A stretch of DNA of 16,120 nt from an uncultured Bacilli bacterium (GCA_947623755.1 CANQHB010000015.1:1-16120); one strand, 5' to 3'; positions 1 to 8,921 are shown, numbered from the stretch's first letter. Made by a program: numbers and translations. The notes: a model not told the origin generated them from the sequence alone.

Positions 1-77
1 ATTTAATTTCTCTTCTAAGATTTCTAAAAACCTTACTTTAACTGCTAAATGGCAAAAGGTTGAAGGTAAGTATACCT
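1..77 (+). repeat. InlB-module block identical to 9155-9231 (opposite strand)
   Basis: Bases 1-77 match the reverse complement of 9155-9231 at every position. Identity stops sharply after 'aagtatacct', where the two genes enter different C-terminal domains. The left limit is the window edge, so the true block may be longer. This is seen directly by base comparison. Confidence 0.93.
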
Positions 78-313
78 ATAAAACCGAAGCTATTACAGAT
101 GTTATGGATGCTGTTACCCATACCAAAATTACAATTTACTTAAACGGAAAAAATATTACTTCTGAAGCTACAACAGCTGTTCGTTCAAGTTCTGGAACGC
201 CTTTAGGTTATTATGAACCTGGATACGAAGCAATTTTAGTTCCAAACGAAAGAGTATCTCAAATTTACGAGGTTTTCCATGATGGAGCTTGGCACAGAGT
301 TTCAAAAGCATAA
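2..313 (+). CDS. C-terminal part of modular InlB-repeat surface protein (cassette 1), 5' end outside window
   Basis: The frame is open from base 2, so an apparent start at 104 is internal and the gene begins upstream of the window. The first ~20 residues are the end of a Listeria-Bacteroides (InlB B-type) repeat, with the characteristic 'LTLTAKW' ending. A ~75-residue C-terminal domain follows, from 'KYTYKTEAI' to the stop, with a 'KITIYLNGKNITSEA' strand pair. The same C-terminal domain ends the modular genes of the other two cassettes, so it is a family trait. The giant gene starts 31 nt downstream, which suggests co-transcription. Extracellular location is inferred from the InlB-type module; the signal peptide lies outside the window. 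No LPXTG motif or membrane segment follows the domain. Its function is unknown. Confidence 0.8.
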   Translation, partial: FNFSSKISKNLTLTAKWQKVEGKYTYKTEAITDVMDAVTHTKITIYLNGKNITSEATTAVRSSSGTPLGYYEPGYEAILVPNERVSQIYEVFHDGAWHRVSKA

Positions 314-323
314 AAATATATAG

Positions 324-344
324 AAAGGAAAAATATACGTAGTT
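324..344 (+). promoter_or_regulatory. Conserved leader with distant SD, cassette 1
   Basis: AAAGGA at 324-329 is the only plausible SD before the giant gene, but 15 nt separate it from the ATG at 345. The intervening 'atatacgtagtt', with its TACGTA palindrome, is kept in all three cassettes. The normal spacing is about 5-9 nt. The conserved spacing suggests either an untypical start or a functional leader element. Confidence 0.55.
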
Positions 345-3300
345 ATGAATAAATTATTAAAAGGTTCACTTGCTTTACTTGCTGCCCTTTGCGTTGGTAA
401 CATGACTGCAAGTGCTAAAACTATGACTGCTACTGACATCGAAAACATTTCAAAGCGTACTATTGGTACAGAGTCATTACCTCAAGATGTTTATATTTTA
501 GGTAAACATGTTCATTTGAACTTAATAACTCTTTCTGATATGATGGCAGTTCTTAACTCAGGTAACATTGATGTTGACACCTTAGAAGATGCCGTTTTAT
601 ATCATCTTGATACTGATGGTAACTGGACTAATGCTGACACAAACCAAGCTATTACTAATATTAACAAAGTTAGTTTTGAAATGGTTCGTTTAGTTGGTAG
701 TAAAAAAACAAACGGACATGTATCTGAATCAGATGATTTATATGCTTCTAATGGTGATTTCATTACTACTTACGACTATAAAACAGGTCGTGTGTATGAT
801 GAGTTTGCAGATACTACTGCAGATTTAATGGTTATAGGCGTTAGACCATTACAAAAAGCTCCTGATTTAGGTAATAAAAATTATACTGATACTAATGCTT
901 ACAACATGACTGCTGCAAATGCTAATCTTTCAAAAGAACAAGTTAAAGGTAAGACAATATATACTCTTAATTTAACTGAAAATTCTCCTTTATTGAATTA
1001 TACTAGAACTAGTAAAGGAGGTACTAAACAAAATGGTAACTGGATTGGTTTATTAGTTAAAACCAATAAACCTGCAATTAGCAGTAAATTAAGTGTAAAG
1101 TTAATACAATCTTCAGCAGAAAAAAATGATTCTTTTGCAGTTGATCTTACTGAGGCTACAAAAACAAGTTGCGGGGCAGAAAAAAATGAATTTGTTCTTT
1201 GGTTAAAAGCTAATGTATTAGATAGTAATTTTAAATTAGAAGTAACGCAAGATGATGATGATTCTAGGGAAGAAGATACACAGCCAATTGCTATTGAATA
1301 TACTTCAACTGTTGAAATAGCTAAAAGAATTGTCTCTGAAAATAATCTTGAAGTTACAGTTCTAGATAATGAAAATGTTAAAGTTGTTTATCCAAAAATA
1401 AATAATAATTACAATGAAATTTTCTACGCTACTGATGAAACTGAAGTTAAGGATTTTAAATTTACTGAAAATGATAATTTAATGCAAGCAGTTGATAATA
1501 GCGAATGGAAATTCGGAGATTTGATTGATATTAAATCAATTGTAAAGGCAGAACCAATTACTTCTACTAAATGGAATCAAAATGCAATCACTAATGTTTC
1601 AGAACCAGTTTCTCATAAGAGAACAGAAACTGAACCATATGATTATGTTGTTACCATTACAACAAATCATGTACTTGATGATGATAAAACAGTTAATTTA
1701 GTAATGGATCTAAGTACAACTACAATTGAATCTTTATCATCTGGTGATGTTAAAACCTCAAGTCCTAGTGATGGAAAAATTCCTGTAACTGTAGATTTTT
1801 CTAGTAAAAACGAAGTTACTGGAACATTTACAAATAACAATGCAGACTTTATAAAAGGTGCCAAAAAGTTAGTCACTGATTCATATACTATATTATTTGT
1901 GTTAAATGATGAAACTACACCTTTAAGTTTTGATACTTATGGTGCAGATAAAACAGTTGATTTAGTTTATGGTAATACATTAACTGATGCTGCAAATATT
2001 AATGCTGCATATAAGTACAACGTTGGTGCTGTTACAGTCAATAATCCTGAAGTTGATGAACATGATGCTAATAAATATACTGTAAAAGTTCAAGTTAATA
2101 GTGATAGTTTAAATCACTTCAAAGTAGCGGGTCTAAATCCAGTTCTAGATAAAAAGGGTGCCGCTCCTAACACAGCAGGATACGCTTGGATTCCAGTCAT
2201 TGTTGATTTAGGATTTAAGCTTCAATTAAAAGAAGGATCTGTTAACTCTAATTTCTCATTAACGCTTAGTAATAATGTTGCACCTCTAGATACTTATAGT
2301 ATTGATAAAAGTGATATTACAGATGCAAAACGTTTAGGTGCTGATTCTGATACTGCATTCGTAGTTTGGGTACTACCTTCTACTGGAACGAATGATCCAA
2401 CCTTTACGTTTACGAAGGTAGATACTAACGCATCTGTTACTGTTACTTTTGAAGTTAGAGAAACTTCTAAATTAACTGATAGTAATCTTGAATTAAAAGA
2501 TATTGATAATGTAACTGTTAATTCTGAATATAGTGAAGATGTAAAATATCTTGGTAATGCAGAGTTTAAAGTAAATAGAAACGTATCTAAATTCGTTGCA
2601 ACTATTAATGGAGTTGAATATACTTATAATGTAAATTGGACGGATAAAGATAACACAAAAGGCACACTTTCGAAAATTCGTAATTTTGTTTTAACTGCTG
2701 TTTATAAAAATCTTCTATTTAAAGATGATTCAACTCATTCTGATGAGAAGGCAATTGAATTCCCAACTAAGGCTGTTTCTAATGTTTCACTTAGTGGAAA
2801 TGTTATAAATGTTGAGTTTGATCGTATTGTTTCAAATAGTGAAGAATATGCAATTGTTGTTGATTTAGGAACTAAATTAACTGAAGCAGAAGTTAATGCA
2901 TTAAAATCTTCTGGAACAGAAGCACTAAATGGTAACGGAGCAACTGTTACATTAATTACTGATGCTGCTTCTCGTTTAAGTACTAACGACAATGAAAAAG
3001 CTACTGGTCATACACTTGCTGTAATTCATGTTACTCCAAGTCAAACAGATGAAACCTTAACAAAAGGTGAAGGATTAAAAGTTGCAATAACTCGTGCTGT
3101 TGACACAAATCAAAGTGCTTCTTTAGAGTTAGTTATTAAATCACATGTTAATGATACAAGAAATGATAATATTGAGTTAAAAGAAGAAGACACAAAAACA
3201 TTATCTGTTACAGATGACACCTTTACAGAAGGTGATGCTGAACAAAAAAAGGCAGAAAAACATAATAACACATCTATCAGAACTGAAGTTAATGAAAATG

Positions 3301-4217
3301 GTGAAATAGTTATTTACTATGATAGAGTATTAATACCATTTGAAAACGAAAAAGATTCTGGTAAAGAAGCTGCTTACTTTGGTGTTCTTGTTGACTTAGG
3401 TATTGATCCTAAACAAATTACTGCAACTAAAGGATATATGTTCGGAGCTGATGCTACGCATCTTGATAATTATAAAAAAGATCCTAATTCAGTGTTATCT
3501 CTATTAGGTACTACAGAAGAGTACAAAGATGAAAGAACCGAAGCATACTTATATGGTGGTAGTGGAAATCAATTTATTCTTTGGTTAGATGATCAATGCT
3601 TTACAGATGAAGTTGTTGACGGAGTTAAAACTGGTCGTAAGACTTATTCGGCAACATTTGCTTCACTTGGAAATGAAGAAAATAAATATTCTGAAACTAC
3701 TATTACATTTGTTTTGGTAGATGCTACTGATAAATTAGTAATAGATAATACTACTAATCTTGATAGTAATGTTGCTCCAACAAGTGTAGAAGATGCTTCA
3801 TTATATAAAATGAATCAAGATAGATTTAGTTCTAAGTACTCAGAAAAAATTAAAGGAAATAAACTTACTCGTACTTTAACTATATCTCAATTAGATTCTG
3901 AACTTTCAAGTTACGAATATAATATTTCTATTGATGATGAAGAAGGCACTCCTGGTAAATGGTATGGTATTGAAATAGATTTTGGTACATCTCATCAAGA
4001 TGGTATTGCTTTAGCTGAAAACGCAGATGAAAATGCTAATGATGCTGTTAAATTGGAACCTGTTGGTAATAGTAAGACTACTTATATATTATGGATTAAT
4101 TTAGAAAGTGAATCATTAACGAGTGGAAGTGTTAAACCAATACAATTCCAAGATCTTTATGATACTGCAGCTGATGCATTAGAATTAAATATTGTACTTG
4201 ATATGCTTGAAGAATAG
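345..4217 (+). CDS. Giant secreted repeat protein, cassette 1 (1290 aa)
   Basis: Large exported protein of unrecognised family. Residues 1-24 form a signal peptide: N-region MNKLLKG, a hydrophobic core, and an A-S-A signal peptidase I site before KT. Cys16 is not in a lipobox. Residues ~30-190 form an N-terminal domain shared by the three paralogues ('VYILGKHVH', 'DGNW', 'FEMVRLVG'). Six degenerate repeats begin near residues 233, 432, 615, 835, 1010 and 1205. The clearest unit reads 'WxxVxVDLGxxP', then 'GAxxxxQFxLWL', then a 'TFVL'-type strand, which suggests all-beta modules. A segment around 745-800 ('KFVAT', 'KIRN', 'NVINVEF') is also conserved between paralogues. Composition is acidic and Asn/Thr-rich with few Cys. 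No LPXTG, SLH domain or C-terminal membrane segment is visible, so surface retention is unexplained. Role as adhesin, coat or S-layer-like protein is inference. Confidence 0.85.
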   Translation: MNKLLKGSLALLAALCVGNMTASAKTMTATDIENISKRTIGTESLPQDVYILGKHVHLNLITLSDMMAVLNSGNIDVDTLEDAVLYHLDTDGNWTNADTNQAITNINKVSFEMVRLVGSKKTNGHVSESDDLYASNGDFITTYDYKTGRVYDEFADTTADLMVIGVRPLQKAPDLGNKNYTDTNAYNMTAANANLSKEQVKGKTIYTLNLTENSPLLNYTRTSKGGTKQNGNWIGLLVKTNKPAISSKLSVKLIQSSAEKNDSFAVDLTEATKTSCGAEKNEFVLWLKANVLDSNFKLEVTQDDDDSREEDTQPIAIEYTSTVEIAKRIVSENNLEVTVLDNENVKVVYPKINNNYNEIFYATDETEVKDFKFTENDNLMQAVDNSEWKFGDLIDIKSIVKAEPITSTKWNQNAITNVSEPVSHKRTETEPYDYVVTITTNHVLDDDKTVNLVMDLSTTTIESLSSGDVKTSSPSDGKIPVTVDFSSKNEVTGTFTNNNADFIKGAKKLVTDSYTILFVLNDETTPLSFDTYGADKTVDLVYGNTLTDAANINAAYKYNVGAVTVNNPEVDEHDANKYTVKVQVNSDSLNHFKVAGLNPVLDKKGAAPNTAGYAWIPVIVDLGFKLQLKEGSVNSNFSLTLSNNVAPLDTYSIDKSDITDAKRLGADSDTAFVVWVLPSTGTNDPTFTFTKVDTNASVTVTFEVRETSKLTDSNLELKDIDNVTVNSEYSEDVKYLGNAEFKVNRNVSKFVATINGVEYTYNVNWTDKDNTKGTLSKIRNFVLTAVYKNLLFKDDSTHSDEKAIEFPTKAVSNVSLSGNVINVEFDRIVSNSEEYAIVVDLGTKLTEAEVNALKSSGTEALNGNGATVTLITDAASRLSTNDNEKATGHTLAVIHVTPSQTDETLTKGEGLKVAITRAVDTNQSASLELVIKSHVNDTRNDNIELKEEDTKTLSVTDDTFTEGDAEQKKAEKHNNTSIRTEVNENGEIVIYYDRVLIPFENEKDSGKEAAYFGVLVDLGIDPKQITATKGYMFGADATHLDNYKKDPNSVLSLLGTTEEYKDERTEAYLYGGSGNQFILWLDDQCFTDEVVDGVKTGRKTYSATFASLGNEENKYSETTITFVLVDATDKLVIDNTTNLDSNVAPTSVEDASLYKMNQDRFSSKYSEKIKGNKLTRTLTISQLDSELSSYEYNISIDDEEGTPGKWYGIEIDFGTSHQDGIALAENADENANDAVKLEPVGNSKTTYILWINLESESLTSGSVKPIQFQDLYDTAADALELNIVLDMLEE

Positions 4218-4238
4218 TCTAATAAAACTATAAAAAAT

Positions 4239-4264
4239 AAAAAAAGGATGAAAGTCCTTTTTTT
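4239..4264 (+). terminator. A/U-rich GNRA hairpin between giant gene and lipoprotein gene, cassette 1
   Basis: The arms AAAAAAAGGA (4239-4248) and TCCTTTTTTT (4255-4264) pair perfectly. Inside them a U-G pair closes a GAAA tetraloop. The T-rich 3' arm gives an intrinsic-terminator shape, but only three G-C pairs support it, so it is probably leaky. The downstream lipoprotein starts 16 nt later and has no obvious promoter. A role in lowering lipoprotein expression relative to the giant protein is inferred. Confidence 0.65.
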
Positions 4265-4280
4265 AATAGAAAGAGAATTT

Positions 4281-4652
4281 ATGAAAAACAAATACATTAT
4301 ATTACTACCTTTAATCATTCTATTAGTTACTGGTTGTGGCAAAGTAGAAAAAATGACTTGTACTTTATATACTAATGAAGATAGTCCTTATACTGCTACT
4401 ATTGATGTAGAATATCAAAATGATATTATTACAAATGCTACTTCAAAAATGGAATTCAAAGACGAAGCCGCTGCTAATAATATGTGTTCTATTTTTAAAA
4501 CTGCAGAAGATGCAAAAAACAATCTAGAATGTAATGGGACTACAATTATAGTCAAAAACTATCACAAGTCAGTTAGTAAAGAAGAAATAAAAAAAGAAGA
4601 CTTTGTTAAATACTTAGAAGACCAAAACTATGAATGTGTTGAAAGTAAATAA
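4281..4652 (+). CDS. Small four-cysteine lipoprotein, cassette 1
   Basis: A 123-aa lipoprotein. The start at 4281 is chosen because AGAAAGAGAA lies just upstream and the signal peptide then begins 'MKNKYIILLP'. An in-frame ATG at 4248 lies inside the hairpin and would add an unnatural N-terminus. The lipobox V-T-G-C has the lipidated Cys at residue 19. The mature part carries four more cysteines ('KMTCTLY', 'NNMCSIF', 'LECNG', 'NYECVE'), plausibly two disulfides in a small alpha/beta fold. The overall plan recalls DUF1307/YehR-like lipoproteins, but I cannot assign that firmly. It differs from the cassette 3 copy at about 9 of 123 residues. It is probably co-transcribed with the giant gene through the weak hairpin. 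A surface-tethered partner of the giant protein is inference. Confidence 0.85.
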   Translation: MKNKYIILLPLIILLVTGCGKVEKMTCTLYTNEDSPYTATIDVEYQNDIITNATSKMEFKDEAAANNMCSIFKTAEDAKNNLECNGTTIIVKNYHKSVSKEEIKKEDFVKYLEDQNYECVESK

Positions 4653-4657
4653 TCTTC

Positions 4658-4693
4658 AAAAAAAGAGCCCTATCATTTGATAGGCTCTTTTTA
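4658..4693. terminator. Bidirectional intrinsic terminator between convergent cassettes 1 and 2
   Basis: Left arm 4660-4675 and right arm 4678-4692 pair along 15 bp ('AGAGCC..TATCA' with 'TGATAGGCTCT'), with one bulged C. An A-run on the left and a T-run on the right give a U-tail on either strand. It sits between the stop at 4652 (+) and the stop at 4702 (-), so it can end both lipoprotein transcripts. Confidence 0.9.
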
Positions 4694-4701
4694 TATGTAT
4701 T

Positions 4702-5076
4702 TTAATCACATTTATAATTTCTATTGTCCATATAATCTAAAAAATCATCTTTCATTAAGTCTTTATCGCCTCTTAATGAATCGTGATAATTTTTAATAGT
4801 GATAGTAGTACCATCGCAACTAACATTTTGTGAATCACTAGTAGCTTTAAAATTATCACACATTTCTTCGGCAAGACTTTGGTCTTTAAATGTCATTGTA
4901 GAAGTGGCATTTATAATAATACCTTTTTCATTAACATCTGCTTTTGTTACAGTTTTGTATTCTGTTCCTTCATTAGTATTTTCATAAGTACAAGTTAAGG
5001 TTTCAACTACTTTTTCTTTTCCACATCCTGTGATTAATAAAACTAGTAAAGGAATTATAAATAATTTATATTTCAT
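4702..5076 (-). CDS. Small four-cysteine lipoprotein, cassette 2
   Basis: A 124-aa lipoprotein paralogous to the one at 4281-4652 but clearly more diverged. The signal peptide 'MKYKLFIIPLLVLL' ends in the lipobox I-T-G-C, with the lipidated Cys at residue 18. The same four extra cysteines occur in 'LTCTYENT', 'EEMCDNF', 'NVSCDGT' and the C-terminal 'NYKCD'. 'TMTFKDQ', 'TITIKNYHDS' and 'KDDFLDYM' match the other copies and mark one small-domain family. The purine-rich RBS AGAAAGAGAA lies upstream with a slightly longer spacing than in cassettes 1 and 3. It follows the giant gene at 5127-8891 across the hairpin at 5097-5121. The substrate or partner is unknown. Confidence 0.85.
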   Translation of the reverse strand: MKYKLFIIPLLVLLITGCGKEKVVETLTCTYENTNEGTEYKTVTKADVNEKGIIINATSTMTFKDQSLAEEMCDNFKATSDSQNVSCDGTTITIKNYHDSLRGDKDLMKDDFLDYMDNRNYKCD

Positions 5077-5096
5077 ATTATTATTCTCTTTCTATT

Positions 5097-5121
5097 AAAA
5101 AAAGGATTTGCATCCTTTTTT
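5097..5121 (-). terminator. A/U-rich GNRA hairpin between giant gene and lipoprotein gene, cassette 2
   Basis: On the minus strand AAAAAAGGAT and ATCCTTTTTT enclose a GCAA tetraloop. This is the same element as in cassettes 1 and 3, lying between the giant-gene stop and the lipoprotein RBS. It has the form of a weak intrinsic terminator or 3'-end stabiliser. Confidence 0.65.
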
Positions 5122-5126
5122 ATATG

Positions 5127-8100
5127 TTATTCTACAGTTTTAGAATAGTTAAAATTCAATGTTTCTGTAGTTTTATTGTAAGTATCTGTAATTGTTAAAG
5201 TTTTACTACTTAGTTGTTCAGATTTAACGTTAATCCAAAGAACAAATTGACCTTTTTCATAATCTATTTCATCCAATACTAATGTTTTATAGTCAGAATC
5301 ATTTGTGCTAGCAGAAACTGCACGACCTAAATCAAGTTCGATTGCATACCATTCACCATTATAAGCAGAAAGCATATTTAAATCATAACTTACTGGTAAT
5401 ACATCTTTTACTGCTGGAGTAATTTCTAACGTCTTAGTATCATCTGTTATATCAAGTGAGTATTTTAAACGATTTTGATTTAATTCATATTGTGCTTTAT
5501 CATATTTCATTTCTAGTGAGTCGGCTTGTGCATCGCGTCCGATTATATTTGATTCATCAATAGTGATTTCATTAATTTGATCATCTAAAACAAAAGTTAT
5601 GGTCATTGGTTCAGCATAAAGATCAAGATTCTTAAACATTTCTTTTTCTTCCTCAGTGAAGGTATAATCTCCATCATATTCGGTTAGTGCATCCGGATTG
5701 ACTTTAAATGTAATTGTTCTAGTTCTTAATCCAGTAGCAGGATCTTCTACAAATTTATACTTATCGTTAGCTGAAGGGTCAGCATTTAACCAAAGAACAA
5801 ATTGAGTACCTTTCGCACCAAATCTATAAGCATCTGTTATATCTTCGGGATTAATCTTATAATTAGTGTCGCCATCTCTATCAAGATATTTTGGGTTAAT
5901 ACCTAAATCAACTAAAACTGCAAACCATGAACCAGTTGGAGCACTTCCAGCACCTGTAGTAGTAACATTATTATCAAATACTTTAGTATATTTAATATAT
6001 ACTTTACCATCTTTCATAGAAGTTGTTAAACCATCTTGATTTGCAAATTTATTAATTTCCTCTTGGCTCAAATCATTAGTAGTATCTAGTTCAACATCCT
6101 TAGTTTCAACATTTTCCTCAGATAAAGTATCTACAGTAGCGTCTAGTTCAACATGTGATTTTACAATAATTTCATAATCAACTGTGGTATTAGTAGAAGT
6201 AGCACTACTAGAAGGAGTTATAGTTGAATTAACAAATTTAAATGGTTGTCCTTCTCCATTTTCTTTATCTATTGAAGAACTATCATGGTTAGAACATAAT
6301 ACAATTAAGTTATTTTTTGCAGTTGCTGGAACTTTAGAATCAGCAGTAGCAACATAAGTACTTCCAGGTGTTACATCATCGAATGTACTATCATGTGAGT
6401 AAACATGAGTGCTATCAATTCCAACACCTAAATCAACTAAAATACAATAATCACCTTTAGTACTAGACAAATTCTTATTAAAGGTTACATCAATAACATT
6501 TTTGTCTACTTCAATATTTTTAATAATACTACTATTGTATTCTTTATCTTCATCACTACCAACAGCTGTGCTTAAATCCTTTTCAATGACATATGCACCA
6601 GCTAATTCAAGATTTCTAATCTTTTTGAATCCTGCTCCTGATTTTACATAAGTGTATTCATGAGTTGTTGTCGTTTCTTTTCCATTATCTCTTATAGTAG
6701 TAGTAGCAACGAATTTAGTTGTATCAGTGTTAACTGTAAATTCTTTAGTTGAGTCATTATAAGAAACCTCATTAGTATATTCTGGACTGATAATAACAGA
6801 AGTTACACGAGTATTATCGGTATCAATATCCTTAAAAGTAGTAGTAGACATTTCTTTAACATTAAAAGTAACTTCTATACTTGCGTTTGTTTCTACTGAT
6901 GTGAATTTATAAGTTTTAGAAGCTTCCTTCAACCAAATTACAAATGCAGTATCACTAGAAGCTCCTAATAGTTTAGCATCAGCTTTAGCCTTTGCATAAT
7001 CTTCTTCTACAAAACTATCAACAGTTAATAAATCTTTAGTAGGATTAATACCTAAATCTACTACTACTGCTATCCATTTTTGAGAAGTAGGGAAATGATC
7101 GGTAAGTGATTTATCTCCATATGCAACTAAACCTTTTTCTCTATCAACTTGTTGTAACGTTACATTGTATTTATCATCATCAGTTTTTTCAGGACCTAAC
7201 AATTTAACACGTTCCATTATATTTTTATATGCTTGATTAGCACCAGCTTTTGGTCCATCTAGATCAGCTGTATATATAAGTGCTTCAGAATTACCTTTTT
7301 CAACTGATAAATTTAATTCAGGAGTTTCATTTACTAAAACAAATTTAACACCCATTGTGTTTGCACCATTACTAAATGTAACAATATCATTAGTAGTGTC
7401 TGCATCATCAGTTAATGTATAAGCATATTCTGTAGCAGTCTTAGCACCATAAGTTTTACTATTTTGATTATTTTTAAAATTAGCACTTTGTGAACCAGCA
7501 TTAGTGGGTTGTAGACCACTGACACTTAAGTCTACTAATAAAGTGACATTTTTACTAGTACCTTTAAATTCCTTATTATGAGTAACATATACTACATAAT
7601 CGTATGGCTCATCTTTAGTACTTGTATGTTCCTGAATTTCAATATCTTTAGAAATAGCATTCTTATTAAATACTGCATCACTAGTACTTGAATCAGCACT
7701 ACTTGCAACTGGTTTAACAGAATTTAATTGTAACAAATCTATAATGTTCCAATCATTATCTTCTACTAATGAAATTCCTGTTCTTTCTCTTGTAGCAACT
7801 TTTTTATCTCCATTTACAGTAAATTCAACTCTTTTAACTGTTTTATCATTTGTATAGAAGATATTTATGTAATTTCCATTAACTGTAGCAGTAGCAACTT
7901 TAATATCTTTATCAGTAGTTAGAACTTCTACTTCATTACTCTTATCTTCTGGAATCTTTACTTCATTTTCAAAAGCAACATTAGGTTTACTATATCCTTC
8001 TAATGTTATAATTTGTTCTTTTTTCGTATCGGTTGAAGTGCTTTTTTCTTTAATAGTTATATTTTTAGTGTCTTCACTAACCCAAATTAAATATTCATTT

Positions 8101-8891
8101 TGATTACCTGTGCTAACGATTGAAGTAGCTAAATTAGTACCACCATCTATTTTTAATGTATCATTTCTAGTAATAGCTTTATTTGTTTTAATTATTACCG
8201 GAATCCATTTATGTTCATCACTACCAGCTTTACTGTTAGCATATTTTAATAAAGGAGTAACTTCAGTTAATTTTAATGTATCTTTGCTAGCATTAAATTC
8301 AACAGTAGCTGCACCAGCATTATAGGTGTTATATTCTTTTGCTATATTAGAGGCTAATTCAATATTTCCAGTAGCCTTTTCAATATTAGCAATAACTAAA
8401 TCGGCTTTAGTATCAACGAAAATCTCAGCGGTTCTACCATCAAGAAGTTCTTGTGATTTAACATAAGTATCATCATAAACACTTTCATCAGTAGCAATAT
8501 GATCACCGCTTACGTCACCAATAAGTTGGGTCATTTCAATACTAACTGAAGTAGTCATTCTAGTATTATTTTTTGCGTTAAACCAATTGTTATTGGAATC
8601 TTTATAAATCGCTGCTGCTTTACCATCGGCAAATAATTTTCTATATTCTTTAACATACTCAGTGTCATTGAACAAATCATCTGTAGCCTCTTGCAAATCA
8701 GCAGATGAAAAATCATTAACATAGACATATTTACCATAGATATAAAGGTTTTGCGATTTTTCAACTGTACCAGCTTTAACGATAGCTAAATCGCTAAGGT
8801 CAGTAGCAGTCATAGTTTTAGCACTTGCGGTCATATTACCTACGCAAAGAGCAGCTAATAGAGCAAGTGAACCTTTTACTATTTTATTCAT
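5127..8891 (-). CDS. Giant secreted repeat protein, cassette 2 (1254 aa)
   Basis: Paralogue of the giant proteins of cassettes 1 and 3. The signal peptide 'MNKIVKGSLALLAALCVG' ends in A-S-A before KT, as in the others. The first ~32 codons are identical in DNA to cassette 3. After that the protein diverges, and its N-terminal domain ('LYIYGKYVYVND', 'NNNWFN', 'IEMTQLIGD') is the most different of the three. Repeat modules start near residues 229, 430, 606, 814, 989 and 1181. Examples are 'KWIAVVVDLGINP', with 'SSDTAFVIWL' in the same unit, and 'SWFAVLVDLGINP', with 'GAKGTQFVLWL'. It is acidic and Thr/Asn/Asp-rich, and no wall anchor or C-terminal membrane helix is visible. It follows the modular gene on the same strand after 30 nt. 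Extracellular location is well supported; the molecular role is not known. Confidence 0.85.
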   Translation of the reverse strand: MNKIVKGSLALLAALCVGNMTASAKTMTATDLSDLAIVKAGTVEKSQNLYIYGKYVYVNDFSSADLQEATDDLFNDTEYVKEYRKLFADGKAAAIYKDSNNNWFNAKNNTRMTTSVSIEMTQLIGDVSGDHIATDESVYDDTYVKSQELLDGRTAEIFVDTKADLVIANIEKATGNIELASNIAKEYNTYNAGAATVEFNASKDTLKLTEVTPLLKYANSKAGSDEHKWIPVIIKTNKAITRNDTLKIDGGTNLATSIVSTGNQNEYLIWVSEDTKNITIKEKSTSTDTKKEQIITLEGYSKPNVAFENEVKIPEDKSNEVEVLTTDKDIKVATATVNGNYINIFYTNDKTVKRVEFTVNGDKKVATRERTGISLVEDNDWNIIDLLQLNSVKPVASSADSSTSDAVFNKNAISKDIEIQEHTSTKDEPYDYVVYVTHNKEFKGTSKNVTLLVDLSVSGLQPTNAGSQSANFKNNQNSKTYGAKTATEYAYTLTDDADTTNDIVTFSNGANTMGVKFVLVNETPELNLSVEKGNSEALIYTADLDGPKAGANQAYKNIMERVKLLGPEKTDDDKYNVTLQQVDREKGLVAYGDKSLTDHFPTSQKWIAVVVDLGINPTKDLLTVDSFVEEDYAKAKADAKLLGASSDTAFVIWLKEASKTYKFTSVETNASIEVTFNVKEMSTTTFKDIDTDNTRVTSVIISPEYTNEVSYNDSTKEFTVNTDTTKFVATTTIRDNGKETTTTHEYTYVKSGAGFKKIRNLELAGAYVIEKDLSTAVGSDEDKEYNSSIIKNIEVDKNVIDVTFNKNLSSTKGDYCILVDLGVGIDSTHVYSHDSTFDDVTPGSTYVATADSKVPATAKNNLIVLCSNHDSSSIDKENGEGQPFKFVNSTITPSSSATSTNTTVDYEIIVKSHVELDATVDTLSEENVETKDVELDTTNDLSQEEINKFANQDGLTTSMKDGKVYIKYTKVFDNNVTTTGAGSAPTGSWFAVLVDLGINPKYLDRDGDTNYKINPEDITDAYRFGAKGTQFVLWLNADPSANDKYKFVEDPATGLRTRTITFKVNPDALTEYDGDYTFTEEEKEMFKNLDLYAEPMTITFVLDDQINEITIDESNIIGRDAQADSLEMKYDKAQYELNQNRLKYSLDITDDTKTLEITPAVKDVLPVSYDLNMLSAYNGEWYAIELDLGRAVSASTNDSDYKTLVLDEIDYEKGQFVLWINVKSEQLSSKTLTITDTYNKTTETLNFNYSKTVE

Positions 8892-8912
8892 AACTACGTA
8901 TATTTTCCTTTC
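8800..8912 (-). repeat. 113-bp SD/signal-peptide block identical to 11773-11885 (inverted)
   Basis: The reverse complement of 8800-8912 matches 11773-11885 at all 113 positions, including synonymous sites. It covers the leader, start codon and signal peptide and ends at the codon after 'MTAT', where the genes become unlike each other. Cassette 1 encodes nearly the same peptide with several different codons. Confidence 0.95.
8892..8911 (-). promoter_or_regulatory. Conserved leader with distant SD, cassette 2
   Basis: AAAGGA (minus strand, 8911-8906) is followed by a 14-nt spacer containing TACGTA and then the ATG at 8891. The layout is the same as in cassettes 1 and 3, with an unusually long SD-to-start distance. 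Confidence 0.55.
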
Positions 8913-8921
8913 TATAATATT

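Noticed and set aside
345..416. Cys16 of the giant-protein signal peptide as a lipobox cysteine
   Set aside because: The residue before it is Leu, which does not fit the required Gly/Ala/Ser, and a good A-S-A signal peptidase I site follows at residues 22-24.
4248..4280. Upstream ATG starts for the lipoproteins (4248 and the equivalent in cassette 3)
   Set aside because: These ATGs lie within the conserved hairpin and would put charged residues before the signal peptide. The RBS AGAAAGAGAA fits the later ATG, and cassette 2 starts only there.
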